Assembly (NCBI GenBank): GCA_965222335.1
Contig: OZ244944.1
Span: 3,596,001-3,660,000 of the forward strand
Source: G965222335 sp965222335
Lineage (GTDB): Bacteria > Pseudomonadota > Gammaproteobacteria > Pseudomonadales > Halieaceae
Direction: 5' to 3'
DNA: 64,000 nt
Below are positions 52,901 to 61,510 of the stretch, piece after piece (positions within the stretch are counted from its first letter, which is position 1; each line of letters opens with the position of its first letter). The translations under genes were made by a program, and so were the position numbers. The notes under the pieces are model-generated. The model made no database searches, was not told where the DNA came from, and was given only the letters and a program-made list of their open reading frames with translations.

Positions 52901-54978
52901 TTTTCTACGGTCAGGACATAGGTGACATTGTCGGCGGCATCCACGTCCCGGGCGTCGCTATCGATCAGTTCCGCGGTGGGGTCTCCCCCGTTGGTGGGGC
53001 TCAGGCTGGCATTGGGGTTGTCCGTGGTGAGTACACCCTTGGTGACCTGAAGTTCGGGGGCGCCCACAAACAGTGCCGCAGCCTGCACGGTCTGGGTAAC
53101 CACGCCCGTCGCATTCTCGTAGCTGGCGGAGAGAATATTGGTGAGGAACAGGTTGTCGGCAAAGGGCGTATCGGTCACCGTCGCGGTGATATCTACCGCA
53201 ATGGTGGCCCCCTGGTCCGTGTTGATATCACCAAATTCAATCCGCACCGAATTATTGGCCGGGTTGGTGGTGACTGCGGGCGGCGTGGGCGGCTGGAAGA
53301 ACTGGGCATCGGTCGGTACGGTCACGGTCGGGACCGGGCTGGTTACATCGAATACGGGCTGTGGCAACACGTCGACAAAAACCACGTTCTCGGTGTTACC
53401 GGCCGGTACCTGCAGCGTCAGCCTAAAGGTCACATCCTGGCCGGGCTGGATTTCGACGCCGGGGCCGGGATCCAGAATGACTTTATCCGGGGTGTTGTCG
53501 GTGATGTTCACCGGCGCCGTTGACCCGTTGCTACCGGTGCCGCCCTGTACCAGGGCAAAATCCAGATCAGCGGCGTTGGTCAGGGTGTCACTCGCCGATA
53601 CCGGAATGCCGGTTGTGTAGAATTCATTGATCCGGGCCTGGTAGCGCAGGGCGCCCACGGCGCCATTGGCCAGCAGACCGCCAGCGGCGGCACCCACATC
53701 CCAGATCAGGCTGGTCTCGCCAGGGCCGGGGCCGGCGCCCTGACTCGCGGTGATAGGGACGGTGCTGCCACCGATCACCAGTTCCACCGTGTCGAGAAAT
53801 GTCAGGCTATCAGGCAGGATGTCGCTGATGATAAAGCTGTCGGCGCCGCTGCCGGCGCCACCGGGGTAATCCGTCACCTGGAAGTTCACCGCGTAGGTCA
53901 CCAGGTCGCCGGGGAGGTTGCCCCCGCTGGCGGATTTCTGAATCGCCGCATGCACGGCCAGCACGTCACTGTCATCCGAGTTGGCGAAGGGCTGGCCTTC
54001 GAATTCGTAATCGAAATTGACTGTATTGGTGATCAGCTCGCTGTCGGGCACGGTTTCGTCAAGGATGTCCACAATATACACCGGCACGGACACCACCAGG
54101 TCGTCGGTGGCCTGGGTGCCGGTGGCGGCGCCGCAGGTCACCACCGTCTGGCCGCCCGGGGTCGGCGGCGCATTGGGCGTCACTGCCACCTGGCAGTTCA
54201 CCCCGATTGCCGCATTGACAGAAATCGGGTCGCCGGTCCACTGCACGCTGGCGGGCAGGGTGTCCTCGAGCACCAGGTTACGGATTGTGGACAAGCGGGA
54301 TATATCCACGGACCAGGTGTACTGGAAAGGAAAGTCCGGGCCTGGCGGGCGCTCGCCCTCCGGAGCGGAGTTGGATTTCTCGATGCGCGCCAGCTGGGGG
54401 GTCACCGTGGTGTTAACGGTATTCGCGGTATTCAGTATCGCGCCGTTGTCTCCGGTAGGCGTATCGCCGAATTCGAAGCCCGGGATAATGGTGACATCAA
54501 GGGGAACGCCAATGTCCACACCCGCCTGTAGTGACCCGCAGCTGTCCAGGGGCAGTTCGGGGTCTCCCTGGTTAACTGAACCGACCGGATAGCGAACCAC
54601 GTAGGCGGTGGCGCCGGGGTCGCCAGTCAATGGCGTGCCGGAAACCGGGTCGACGATGGGGTCGTCGACCCCGAACTCCCCGATCAACTCAATGGCGGGC
54701 GCGACATCGACAAAATCAACCTGGGCATCCGTAAACCCCGGGTCGAAAACCGCGACCAGGTAGGGGCCAAAACCCGTCGCTGGGTCAGTGTTGGAAAAAG
54801 CCGTGGTGAAACAGAATTGCTCCCCCACGAGCGGTTCCGCGGGGAGCCCGGAAACGGCGATGTCTGCGGTCTGGGCGAGCGCCCTGGGCGCCAGCACGGT
54901 GGCAGCCACAAGCGCTCCGCCCAGCGCGCGTAGAATTATCCCACCCGATGTGGACATGCTGCCACCGCGCCTCCCCAT
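46924..54978 (-). CDS. Giant exported DUF11-repeat surface protein with IPTL-like C-terminal sorting tail
   Basis: An about 2,684-residue secreted protein. The N-terminus has a signal (GIILRALGGALVAATVLA...ALAQ). The body is many DUF11/B_ant-type beta repeats of about 130-170 residues, each with an E-T-V-P or D-T-L-P phrase, P-G-x-x-V-T-Y and N-x-A-x-x-x-W, and rich in Asp and Pro. The C-terminus is NIPVMDARLLALLALGLMLF then GLRAGVRQRAETR, a P-x-x-x-hydrophobic-basic tail like IPTL-CTERM sorting signals. ATG 54978 (MGRRGG) has TTAGGGG ahead and is preferred; ATG 54957 is possible, and the open frame goes to 55080. It is likely an exported adhesin or biofilm matrix protein. Confidence 0.85.
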   Translation of the reverse strand: MGRRGGSMSTSGGIILRALGGALVAATVLAPRALAQTADIAVSGLPAEPLVGEQFCFTTAFSNTDPATGFGPYLVAVFDPGFTDAQVDFVDVAPAIELIGEFGVDDPIVDPVSGTPLTGDPGATAYVVRYPVGSVNQGDPELPLDSCGSLQAGVDIGVPLDVTIIPGFEFGDTPTGDNGAILNTANTVNTTVTPQLARIEKSNSAPEGERPPGPDFPFQYTWSVDISRLSTIRNLVLEDTLPASVQWTGDPISVNAAIGVNCQVAVTPNAPPTPGGQTVVTCGAATGTQATDDLVVSVPVYIVDILDETVPDSELITNTVNFDYEFEGQPFANSDDSDVLAVHAAIQKSASGGNLPGDLVTYAVNFQVTDYPGGAGSGADSFIISDILPDSLTFLDTVELVIGGSTVPITASQGAGPGPGETSLIWDVGAAAGGLLANGAVGALRYQARINEFYTTGIPVSASDTLTNAADLDFALVQGGTGSNGSTAPVNITDNTPDKVILDPGPGVEIQPGQDVTFRLTLQVPAGNTENVVFVDVLPQPVFDVTSPVPTVTVPTDAQFFQPPTPPAVTTNPANNSVRIEFGDINTDQGATIAVDITATVTDTPFADNLFLTNILSASYENATGVVTQTVQAAALFVGAPELQVTKGVLTTDNPNASLSPTNGGDPTAELIDSDARDVDAADNVTYVLTVENVGGQSAYNVTITDPAIPGLSCNPTPLQVTNGVGATLGFSGDLQAGLVLDAPLPGNDDNPSGGGAPFSTDTALVQVSCTVDASVEPGQVLDNTAAATWTATPGASTPFPAVEDSASLAIARPQIAKSLTGISPQYGAAYNAAGVHIGEIVSYRIAITVPEGVTEQLQLDDLLDAGLAIEDLDNGGTVDAGDVSITLPAGMTSTASSIQVLDEGGGNTGVNRRLQVDLGTVTNSNSSNGSAEQILIEYQARVNNSANNVDGQQRRNQAELSWLDAQGGTPTTSIAAPPVTVLEPQLSITKTLTPGTGDGTSEPVVELVITHSGASTGDAFDIALSDVMPDFTDGGGTTFDLLDIQTGTVSADSACPAFSLAPTATTDRLDAEWEVFPLGATCTITFTTDVLDIIPAGARITNCANIFWESMEDSSQPVDQLPLGFERTGSAGDPGELNDYSAESCAPFKILDVGIAKTVLGSDQPQTDNISGTPPETESLTIGETVVFELVVTLPESPVFDLSVSDLLPTTGMVLELLDAQHISNGQDIFPQGGSNGDSLNPGAPTLTDTNGDGVNDRAELAYGNVAHSPLDGTDDDDRIRIQVTAKVLDLPVNANGDLDENTATASYQITPGGDRANKSDTFGIELVEPQLQVDKTADVSEIEAGDTVTYSLIVSHAAASRINAEDVSLSDILPPELALVASSLTEGQCDVSPDTLTEGADRIDATWSEFPLDATCELQFQAVVDISAITGSTITNPADIAWTSLQGQGDADDRDYQASDTWDVIVSLPGLFKVIAATDSDDTPFTLGEPVTPLTIGETVTFLVSASIPDGTTREVTVTDVLPADARLLVDTAATELLRIGSDISLPTGPSAGDPPVCVEAGTGAGTYTEQCAWTLGDVINQPDTRADPDLEDQIVFRIVATVIDAPENSGVPGVDDNVANIVRLDSPDAQLAAQAVFDIVEPLLSLDKVTENGGKVQAVDAGDIHRFTLTVSHTPDSTANARALSITDTLDPNMLWQGNVTTACPGLVTSDPGVGNSGVVTFTFDTLPLSLGSCEVSFDVLMDPANTPAAGVFPNTAALAWESDPDSILAASRPGSDDSSARLFNLSDAFLEKDVVATSVPGTTDTEGDPALQDATIGELVEYRITVYFAEGTSTDVVLTDTLQSTGGLLEFEAGEVLFIGDNIMTEDGAPTISNTGGVITLDYGEVVNTADSVVDENDTIVYRLQARVADDAANVSGGTLNNQTLLEFDGVLGGADTRSADVDIDIVEPELSLTKAFTDLTASVATVELTLTNNGIAPAYDISISDDLDEDVWEAGSVTPLSVPPGFLLSESSDDLMLVTLASDPPGPQVPTPDQVLVPGESLTVTFEVTLREDRTPADIAQIPNTADALANSLPGPQAGFEREYGAQSDDTLDLPVLTLGKTVDSTTAAPGDTLTYTLTLDNTGAAAATNVLITDTPDPNGEYQPGSVMVTGPTATVDIGNAAGDTSVQVSVPNVPAGSTVEVTYAVRIPLPYPDGSDATAVPQRLENQAEATSEELPPLLSDSDPGTPDTAEPTVVDIIADPVMTIDKDDQLIFTAPGETIFYSIQFGNAGDQDASGVVLTETVPTYTRFNAAASTAGWSCAGTGPGALCSFTVSGGVAGQDGGSVLFAVDVDNNIPPGIDTISNQVFVTEDGQEFGSPDDTPSTDDATEITPLDPLRTGPDLIINKDDGGISVVPGQVFSYRLDYVNDGNQTATGVFLTETVPPQTSFNAAASTPGWSCADGSPTGTVCTLTVGNLPPADPRIALFGLQVIAPLPAGIDITSNTARIEDDGNNSPLPQVDNDNDVTPIVAAPELAITKATATETALIDETILYDIEYINQGNQDATGVVIREVVPPGTEFSEPDSAPTIWSCPDRAPGGTVCTIDIGTLAAGDGGMLTFALEVIEEPGTHRVINLIEINNDGSNGVDPVLRNNADTVITPFPAKNIPVMDARLLALLALGLMLFGLRAGVRQRAETR

Positions 54979-55308
54979 GCCATCCCCTAACCCTGTATTT
55001 TGTCTTCTTTGATCCGGTTGGCCAACCCGCCGTGGTGGCATTCCCGTGTGCACGGCGATACGGGGCTCCCCTGACACCATGCTATCTTTGAGCTGCTGAA
55101 TAATGTACCAGCATTTTTTGCGAAATGCGGTACCCGCGGACGTTAAAACAGGGCGCGCTTAGCGCGGCGCAGTGTTTGCTCCAAGACAGGAGCTGTGCGT
55201 TTTGGATGTTCGATGCCTTTGACTTGCACCCGGTTCACCGGCTGATTAGTCTGGTACTGACCAGCCACAGTAAACCGGGTGCCGTTCTGGCGCCCAACCG
55301 GGGTTCCC

Positions 55309-57324
55309 ATGAAAACCACTATTGCCGAATTCTGTGCCGAGCTCAGCCAGGCACTGTTCCCGCTGGCGGAGGCCCTGGGTGATACGGTTGAGGCCACTGA
55401 CGACCTGACAGATACCTCCGCCGCAGGCGTGGTCCAGGATCTCGCCAGCGCCAGGCACCGTCTCGACGCCCTGATCAACAAGGTCCAGGGCCAGGAGGCC
55501 TACCTGCTGTTGTTCGGTCCCCTGAAGAGTGGCAAGTCGACATTGATCAACGCGATCAGCGGCGGTTACGTCAGCGAAGTCACGAGCCTGCCGGCCTATC
55601 CCTGCATGGTGTATCTCAAATACGCAGACGAGTCGTCCTACTCGGTGATTCGCTACAGCGGCAAGCGCGAACAAATCGACTCTGCCGAGGGCCTGATGTC
55701 ACTACTTGAGCAGAGCCACCGCACCCTGAGCGAGCGTATTCGCGCGATGGAGGATTTCGGTGAGGCCTTCGACCCCGCGGTGCACCTGCCCTCGGCGATT
55801 CGCCGGGTCCAGGTGGGGATGCCGGTGGAAAACCTGCGCGAGCTGGGCACGGTGCTGGTGGATACCCCCGGGCTCTACAGCAAGATGAAGTTTGGTTACG
55901 ATTATATGACACAGGAGTTTCGCGATTCAGCGGCCTGTGCGGTTTTCGTGGTCAAGACCGACAATCTCTTCCTGGAGCAGGTATTCAGCGATTTCAATGA
56001 CCTGCTGGACCAGTTCAGCCGGGTGTTTGTGGTGGTCAATATCGACCACAGCAAGAGCGATCTGCAGCCCGATGGCAGCCTGGAGCCCAGCCTGGAGAGC
56101 CGGGACCCGGACCAGATCGTCAAGGCCTTTGAGGTGCTGACCATGAGCGCGCCCCTGCGCCGCGCGGCGGAGTCCGGCAGGCTGCATATTTACCCCATTG
56201 ATTTGCGCAGCGCCGCGGCCAAGCGCCTGAGCGCGGATCCGGCGGTGGAGCAGGGGAATACCGAGTCCGATCGCTTCGACGAGTTTCTCTCGGACCTGAT
56301 GAACTACCTGAACAGCACCGACTACCTGCTGGAGTTCATGTCTGACTCCATTCGCCAGTCCGCCAAGTTGAGCGCAGAGGTGGCGCGCCTGTGCCAGACC
56401 GACATCGCCCAGGGCCTGGAAGATGAAAAGGAGCGCCTGCAGCAGGAATTGTCCTCTCTTGACCGCCTGGCAAGCACCGCCGACACCACGGCGATGACCA
56501 ACTGGATGGCGCAGCTGGCGCCCGTGTCCGAGCGCTTTGACGGCGAACTCGATGCGGCCCGCGAACAGGCGATGTCGAGCCTGGATACACGCGCCGAAGA
56601 GCTCGCACAGGAATGGGAATGTTCTGACCAGTCCCTTGAATCCCTGCGCGCTCAAGGAAAGGCGCTGCTGCAGTCGAGCCTCGACGGGTTCCGCACGCAA
56701 GCGGCGAAAAGTACAGCCGAAATCCACGACAGTGTCGACAAAACGTCCACGATGCCGGAAGTCATGCTTGAAAGACTGGCAGCCCTGCGTATTGACCCGG
56801 CCTCCTGCCGGCCGCAGCCGCCCGCCTTGGACGCGTATGCGGGTCCCGATGCGCCGGCGCTGGATGAGATACCTGTACACCGTTCCCTGGCAGACAGGAT
56901 GCTGTTTCGCACCGAGAACGCTGTGCGCCAACGCCTGCTGGAGCCGGCCGAGGAGGCCGTGCCCGCAGCGGTCAAACAAAAGCGCCTGCGGGGCGCCGCC
57001 GACTACATCCGCACGACGCTGAACGATGCCATGACCGAGACCCTGGATAAAGTCGGGCAACAGGCGCGCGCCGAAGTAGAGCGCTACCTGTCCGGTGTTG
57101 CCGAGGCCACGGACGACGCCGTGGCCACTCGCCAGCGCCAGCTGGCCGAGGCCATGGCTGAATTTCGCGAGCGCCTGCAAGGCCTCGACAAGGCCCGTGA
57201 AGTACTCGCCCGGCTCGGGCACGTGGCTGCGGAGATCGAGTCCTCGATCAGTTCCATGGACGAGAAGCATGGCGAGCGTGTCAAGCTCGCCAGGGGAGAG
57301 GGGCGCGAGGAGGCGGCGCCGTAG
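55309..57324 (+). CDS. Dynamin-family GTPase
   Basis: The 671-residue protein has a dynamin-like GTPase domain: P-loop G70-P-L-K-S-G-K-S-T, switch region T-S-L-P-A-Y-P-C, G3 V-D-T-P-G, and FVVVNIDHSKSDL as G4 (N-I-D). A long helical stalk follows, with coiled segments (ELSSLDRLASTADTTAM, QEWECSDQSLESLRAQGKAL). Bacterial dynamin-like proteins remodel membranes and help against membrane stress or phage. An upstream frame to 55279 exists, but ATG 55309 begins the conserved part. It is divergent from the giant protein and convergent with czcA. Confidence 0.88.
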   Translation: MKTTIAEFCAELSQALFPLAEALGDTVEATDDLTDTSAAGVVQDLASARHRLDALINKVQGQEAYLLLFGPLKSGKSTLINAISGGYVSEVTSLPAYPCMVYLKYADESSYSVIRYSGKREQIDSAEGLMSLLEQSHRTLSERIRAMEDFGEAFDPAVHLPSAIRRVQVGMPVENLRELGTVLVDTPGLYSKMKFGYDYMTQEFRDSAACAVFVVKTDNLFLEQVFSDFNDLLDQFSRVFVVVNIDHSKSDLQPDGSLEPSLESRDPDQIVKAFEVLTMSAPLRRAAESGRLHIYPIDLRSAAAKRLSADPAVEQGNTESDRFDEFLSDLMNYLNSTDYLLEFMSDSIRQSAKLSAEVARLCQTDIAQGLEDEKERLQQELSSLDRLASTADTTAMTNWMAQLAPVSERFDGELDAAREQAMSSLDTRAEELAQEWECSDQSLESLRAQGKALLQSSLDGFRTQAAKSTAEIHDSVDKTSTMPEVMLERLAALRIDPASCRPQPPALDAYAGPDAPALDEIPVHRSLADRMLFRTENAVRQRLLEPAEEAVPAAVKQKRLRGAADYIRTTLNDAMTETLDKVGQQARAEVERYLSGVAEATDDAVATRQRQLAEAMAEFRERLQGLDKAREVLARLGHVAAEIESSISSMDEKHGERVKLARGEGREEAAP

Positions 57325-57363
57325 AGCGACCAGATACCAGAAATACCGCCTACGGTACGCATA

Positions 57364-60300
57364 TCAGGCCCTGTCCCTACCGTGCACCCACTGATACAGC
57401 ACCGGCAGTACCAGCAGGGTCAATATCGTTGACGACACGATACCGCCGATAACCACAGTGGCCAGGGGGCGCTGCACCTCGGCGCCGGTGCCCGTGTTCA
57501 GGGCCATGGGCACAAAGCCCAGGCTGGCGACCAGTGCGGTCATCAGCACCGGCCGCAGGCGCGTCAGGGCGCCCTGGACCACCGCGTGTCGCAGATCTCC
57601 GTTGCTCCGCCACAGGTCGCGGATAAAGGTGAGCATCACCAGGCCATTCAGCACCGCGACCCCCGACAGCGCGATAAAGCCGACGCCGGCGGAGATGGAA
57701 AGCGGCATGTCCCGCAGCCACAGGGCGAGCACACCGCCGGTCAGCGCGAGGGGAACGCCGGTAAAGATAATCAGGGCATCGCGGGAGGAGCCCAGGGCCA
57801 TCAACAGCAGGCCTACAATGATGGCCAGGGTCACGGGCACTACCAGAAACAGACGCTTGCTGGCCGACTCCAGCTGCTCGAAGGTACCGCCATAGCTGAG
57901 CCAGTAACCTGCCGGTAACTGGACCGCCGATGCGATCTCGGCGCGCGCCTCTTCGACAAAGCTGCCCAGGTCCCGGTCCCGCACATTGGCGGTGACCACC
58001 ACCCGGCGCTTGCCGTTCTCACGGCTAATCTGTGCCGGTGCAGGCTGCATTTCGATCGTGGCGATCTCGCTGATGGGCACGAAACTGCCATTCCCCAGCG
58101 GAATGGGCAGGTAGGCCAGACTGTCGATGTCCCGGCGCACGTCCTCCGGCAGGCGCACCATCAGCTTGAAGCGCCGGTCCCCCTCGTAGATCATGCCCGC
58201 CTGCTCACCGCCGATACCGGCGGCCACCAGGTCCTGCAGGTCGTCCAGATCCAGGCCATAGCGCGCCAGTTCGATCCGCCTGGGCACAATGGAGAGCACC
58301 GGCAGGTCGGAAACCTGCTCGACCCTGACATCGGCGGCCCCGGGGACCGCGACCAGCACGTCGAGGATGTTGTCGGCGACCTCGCGCAGGGTGTCCATAT
58401 CGTCGCCAAAGACCTTGATACCCAGGTCCGAGCGCACCCCCGATATCAGCTCGTTGAAGCGCATCTGGATGGGTTGGGTGAACTCGTAGTTGTTGCCCGG
58501 CAGGGTGCCCAGCTGCGCCTCCATCTCGGCCACCAGGTCGGATTTGCTGCGCCCGGGGTCCGGCCATTCGCTGCGGGGTTTGAGGATCACAAAGTTGTCC
58601 GCGACGTTGGGTGGCATCGGGTCCGTGGCAACTTCCGGGGTGCCGACCTTGGCGAAGACCTTGTCGACTTCCGGGAAAGCCTTGAGGCGGGATTCGAGGC
58701 TCGCCTGCATGGCGACCGACTGCTCCAGGCTGGTTCCCGGGATGCGCATGGCGTGCAGGGCAATATCGCCTTCATCCAGCTGCGGGATAAACTCCGAGCC
58801 CAGGGTGGTCAGCAGCCAGCTGCAGACCACGACCAGCAGTGAGGCGAGTCCCAGTACCAGCCAGCGCAGGCGCAGGGCCAGCAGGAGCACGGGACGGTAG
58901 AGGGACTTGCTGGCGGTAATCACCGGACTTTCTTTCTCTGAGACCGGGCCGCGCATAAACACGGCGACCGCGGCAGGGACGAAGGTCAGGGAAAGGAGCA
59001 TGGCCGCGAGCAGGGCCATCACCACGGTGGCGGCCATGGGGTGGAACATTTTGCCCTCCACCCCGGAGAGGGTAAAGATCGGGATGTACACCACGGTAAT
59101 GATGGCGACGCCGAACAGGCTCGGGCGCACCACTTCCCGGGTCGCGTCGAACACGACCTCCAGCCGCTCCCGCAGGCTCAGCACCAGGGTGCCGCCGCTG
59201 GCCTGGGCGAGGCGCCGCGTACAGTTCTCGACAATGATCACGGCGCCGTCCACGATCAGGCCGAAGTCCAGCGCTCCCAGGCTCATCAGGTTGGCGGATA
59301 CGCCCGCGCGGACCATCCCGGTGAAGGTCGCCAGCATCGACAGGGGAATGACTGCCGCGGTGATCAGGGCAGCGCGGATGTTCCCGAGCAGCAGGAACAA
59401 CACGACAATGACCAGCAGTGCACCCTCGAGCAGGTTCTTCTGCACGGTGGCGATGGTTTTGTCCACCAGGGTGGTGCGGTCGTACACCGTCTCCACGCGA
59501 ATGCCCGCCGGCAGGGACGCGCGGGTTTCCTCCAGCCGCTCGGCGAGCTTGCGCGCTACCGTGCGCGGGTTTTCGCCCACCAGCATCATCGCGGTTCCCA
59601 GCACCGTCTCGCGGCCGTCCCGGGTCGCTGCCCCGGTGCGCAGTTCCCGGCCGATAGCGACGTCGGCGAGATCGGCGACCTTGATTGGCACCGTGCCGTA
59701 GCGGCCGACTACCACGTTCTCGATGTCACCGATATCGTTCAGGCGTCCGGGGGAGCGCACCAGTAACTGCTGGCCATTGCGGTCGATGTAGCCCGCGCCG
59801 CGGCTGTTGTTGTTGCGTTGCAGGGCTTCAATGATCTGCGGCAGGGCAATGCCGAACTCAAGCATCTTCTTCGGGTCCGGGCGCACGTGGTACTGCTTGT
59901 CGAAACCGCCGATGGTATTGATTTCAACCACGCCCGGAACCTGGGCCAGCTGGGGCTTGATAATCCAGTCCTGGATCTCACGCAGGTCGGTCGCGGTATA
60001 GGCTTCCCCCGCCGGCGTGGTGGCACCGGGTAGGGCCTCCACGGTATAGGTGAAAATCTCCCCGAGGCCGGTGGCGATCGGGCCCATGCGCGGTTCCAGT
60101 CCCGGCGGCAACAGGCTCTTGATGGTCGACAGGCGCTCGTCGATCAGGTTGCGCGCATGGTAAATATCGGTGCCTTCCTCGAAAACCACCGTGACCTGAG
60201 ACAGGCCGTAGCGCGACAGCGAGCGGGTATATTCCAGCGCCGGCAGGCCGTAGAGGGCAGTCTCCACCGGGAAGGTGATCAGTTGCTCCGACTCCAGCGG

Positions 60301-60471
60301 CGAGTAGCCCGGCGCCTCGGTATTGATTTGCACCTGTACATTGGTGATATCGGGGACCGCGTCGATCGGCAGACGCTGGTAGTGCCAGACGCCCAGGCCG
60401 ATCACCACCAGCATCAGGCACAGGATCACGTGGCGTCGCTCGATCGAGAGGCGAACGATTGAGTCAATCAT
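57364..60471 (-). CDS. czcA: HME-family RND heavy-metal efflux pump (CzcA-like)
   Basis: A 1,035-residue pump with the RND layout: MIDSIVRLSIERRHVILCLM, RLPIDAVPDITNVQVQIN, large periplasmic loops, 12 helices, and the TM4 element DFGLIVDGAVIIVENCTRRL. The V-D-G-A-V-I-I-V-E-N acidic residues are those used by CzcA/CusA. It is downstream of adaptor and channel genes (11 bases from the adaptor stop). Family members export Zn, Co, Cd or Cu/Ag. The order C-B-A with a His-rich leader suggests a Czc-type system. Confidence 0.93.
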   Translation of the reverse strand: MIDSIVRLSIERRHVILCLMLVVIGLGVWHYQRLPIDAVPDITNVQVQINTEAPGYSPLESEQLITFPVETALYGLPALEYTRSLSRYGLSQVTVVFEEGTDIYHARNLIDERLSTIKSLLPPGLEPRMGPIATGLGEIFTYTVEALPGATTPAGEAYTATDLREIQDWIIKPQLAQVPGVVEINTIGGFDKQYHVRPDPKKMLEFGIALPQIIEALQRNNNSRGAGYIDRNGQQLLVRSPGRLNDIGDIENVVVGRYGTVPIKVADLADVAIGRELRTGAATRDGRETVLGTAMMLVGENPRTVARKLAERLEETRASLPAGIRVETVYDRTTLVDKTIATVQKNLLEGALLVIVVLFLLLGNIRAALITAAVIPLSMLATFTGMVRAGVSANLMSLGALDFGLIVDGAVIIVENCTRRLAQASGGTLVLSLRERLEVVFDATREVVRPSLFGVAIITVVYIPIFTLSGVEGKMFHPMAATVVMALLAAMLLSLTFVPAAVAVFMRGPVSEKESPVITASKSLYRPVLLLALRLRWLVLGLASLLVVVCSWLLTTLGSEFIPQLDEGDIALHAMRIPGTSLEQSVAMQASLESRLKAFPEVDKVFAKVGTPEVATDPMPPNVADNFVILKPRSEWPDPGRSKSDLVAEMEAQLGTLPGNNYEFTQPIQMRFNELISGVRSDLGIKVFGDDMDTLREVADNILDVLVAVPGAADVRVEQVSDLPVLSIVPRRIELARYGLDLDDLQDLVAAGIGGEQAGMIYEGDRRFKLMVRLPEDVRRDIDSLAYLPIPLGNGSFVPISEIATIEMQPAPAQISRENGKRRVVVTANVRDRDLGSFVEEARAEIASAVQLPAGYWLSYGGTFEQLESASKRLFLVVPVTLAIIVGLLLMALGSSRDALIIFTGVPLALTGGVLALWLRDMPLSISAGVGFIALSGVAVLNGLVMLTFIRDLWRSNGDLRHAVVQGALTRLRPVLMTALVASLGFVPMALNTGTGAEVQRPLATVVIGGIVSSTILTLLVLPVLYQWVHGRDRA

Positions 60472-60482
60472 GTTGCGTTCTC

Positions 60483-61496
60483 CTAGTGCTGGTGCTCGGC
60501 GCCGGACTTCAGCAGGTCGGCTTTGAGCAGGTAGCTGTTGGCGGTGACGTAGCGCTCGCCGCGCTCGAGTCCATCGAGCACCTCGGTCACCCGGCCGTCG
60601 GTCCTGCCCAGGTCAAGCGGGCGTGGCGTGAAGCTGTCGTCTTCGTGCACGAAGACCACCGGCCTGTCTTCCAGTCTCTGCAGGGCCGTGTTTTCCACCA
60701 CCAGCGCCACGCTCACTTTCTCGGCATCGATCTGGGCACTGACCATGTCGCCGGGGGCCATGTCTCCTGTGGTGTCCGGCAGCACAGCCCGGGCGAGGAC
60801 GTAGGACTGGCCGCGGGGGGCGGGGGTAATGCTGGCGATCTCGCTTTCATGGATGTGGCTGTTGTGGTTGATGTGGGCGGCCTGCCCTGGCGCCACTTCA
60901 AAGCGCTGGCTCGGGAATATCTTGAGCTCGGCCCAGAGGGTGCTGTTGTCCACCAGGGTGAACAGGGGAGCGTCACCGGTGACTTCGCCCACGTTGGCGC
61001 TGCGGCTCTGGACCACGGCGTCAATCGGGGAAGTCAGCTCATAGCTGCGCAGGCTCTCGTTGGATTCGATCACCGCCAGGACCTGGTCCCTGGTGACCCG
61101 GTCGCCCACGTTGACGTTGATCTGGCGAATCACACCGGGGAAACGCGCGCGACTTTGTACCCAGCGATCGGGTGGTGTTACCAGCTGCCCGTAGACCTTG
61201 ATGTGCCGCTCGATATCGCCCGGGCCGGCGGTGCCGACCTCGATGCCACTCTCGCGCAACAGGTCGGGACTGATATGAATGCGTGTTTCGTGCTCATCCT
61301 CACCGGCGTGATCATCGACATGGGGGTGGTCGACTTCCTCGTGGGCGTTGTGCTCCGCCTTCTGTGGTTCATGGGCGTGGGCCTCATGCGCGTGATCGTC
61401 ACTCGCCAAAGCCGTGGATGCCAGGTAGCTGGTGAGGGTGAGTGCCCCGAGGAGAGTGAGGGACAGCATTAACAAACGTTTGCTTGGGATAGTCAT
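60483..61496 (-). CDS. czcB: RND efflux periplasmic adaptor with His-rich N-terminus (CzcB-like)
   Basis: The 337-residue membrane-fusion protein starts at ATG 61496 (MTIPSKRLLMLSLTLLGAL) after a frame open to 61511. A His/Asp/Glu-rich stretch follows the signal: A-H-E-A-H-A-H-E-P, then E-H-N-A-H-E-E-V-D-H-P-H. The lipoyl and beta-barrel parts follow (SPIDAVVQSRSANVGEVTG, LWAELKIFPSQRFEVAPGQ). The protein ends in A-E-H-Q-H, also His-rich. It links the pump to the outer-membrane channel and may collect Zn/Cd/Co in the periplasm. Confidence 0.9.
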   Translation of the reverse strand: MTIPSKRLLMLSLTLLGALTLTSYLASTALASDDHAHEAHAHEPQKAEHNAHEEVDHPHVDDHAGEDEHETRIHISPDLLRESGIEVGTAGPGDIERHIKVYGQLVTPPDRWVQSRARFPGVIRQINVNVGDRVTRDQVLAVIESNESLRSYELTSPIDAVVQSRSANVGEVTGDAPLFTLVDNSTLWAELKIFPSQRFEVAPGQAAHINHNSHIHESEIASITPAPRGQSYVLARAVLPDTTGDMAPGDMVSAQIDAEKVSVALVVENTALQRLEDRPVVFVHEDDSFTPRPLDLGRTDGRVTEVLDGLERGERYVTANSYLLKADLLKSGAEHQH

Positions 61497-61510
61497 AATG
61501 TATACCGCCA

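Noticed and set aside
55927..57270. Minus-strand open frame opposite the dynamin-like gene
   Set aside because: The GTPase motifs on the plus strand explain the region; the shadow has no motif.
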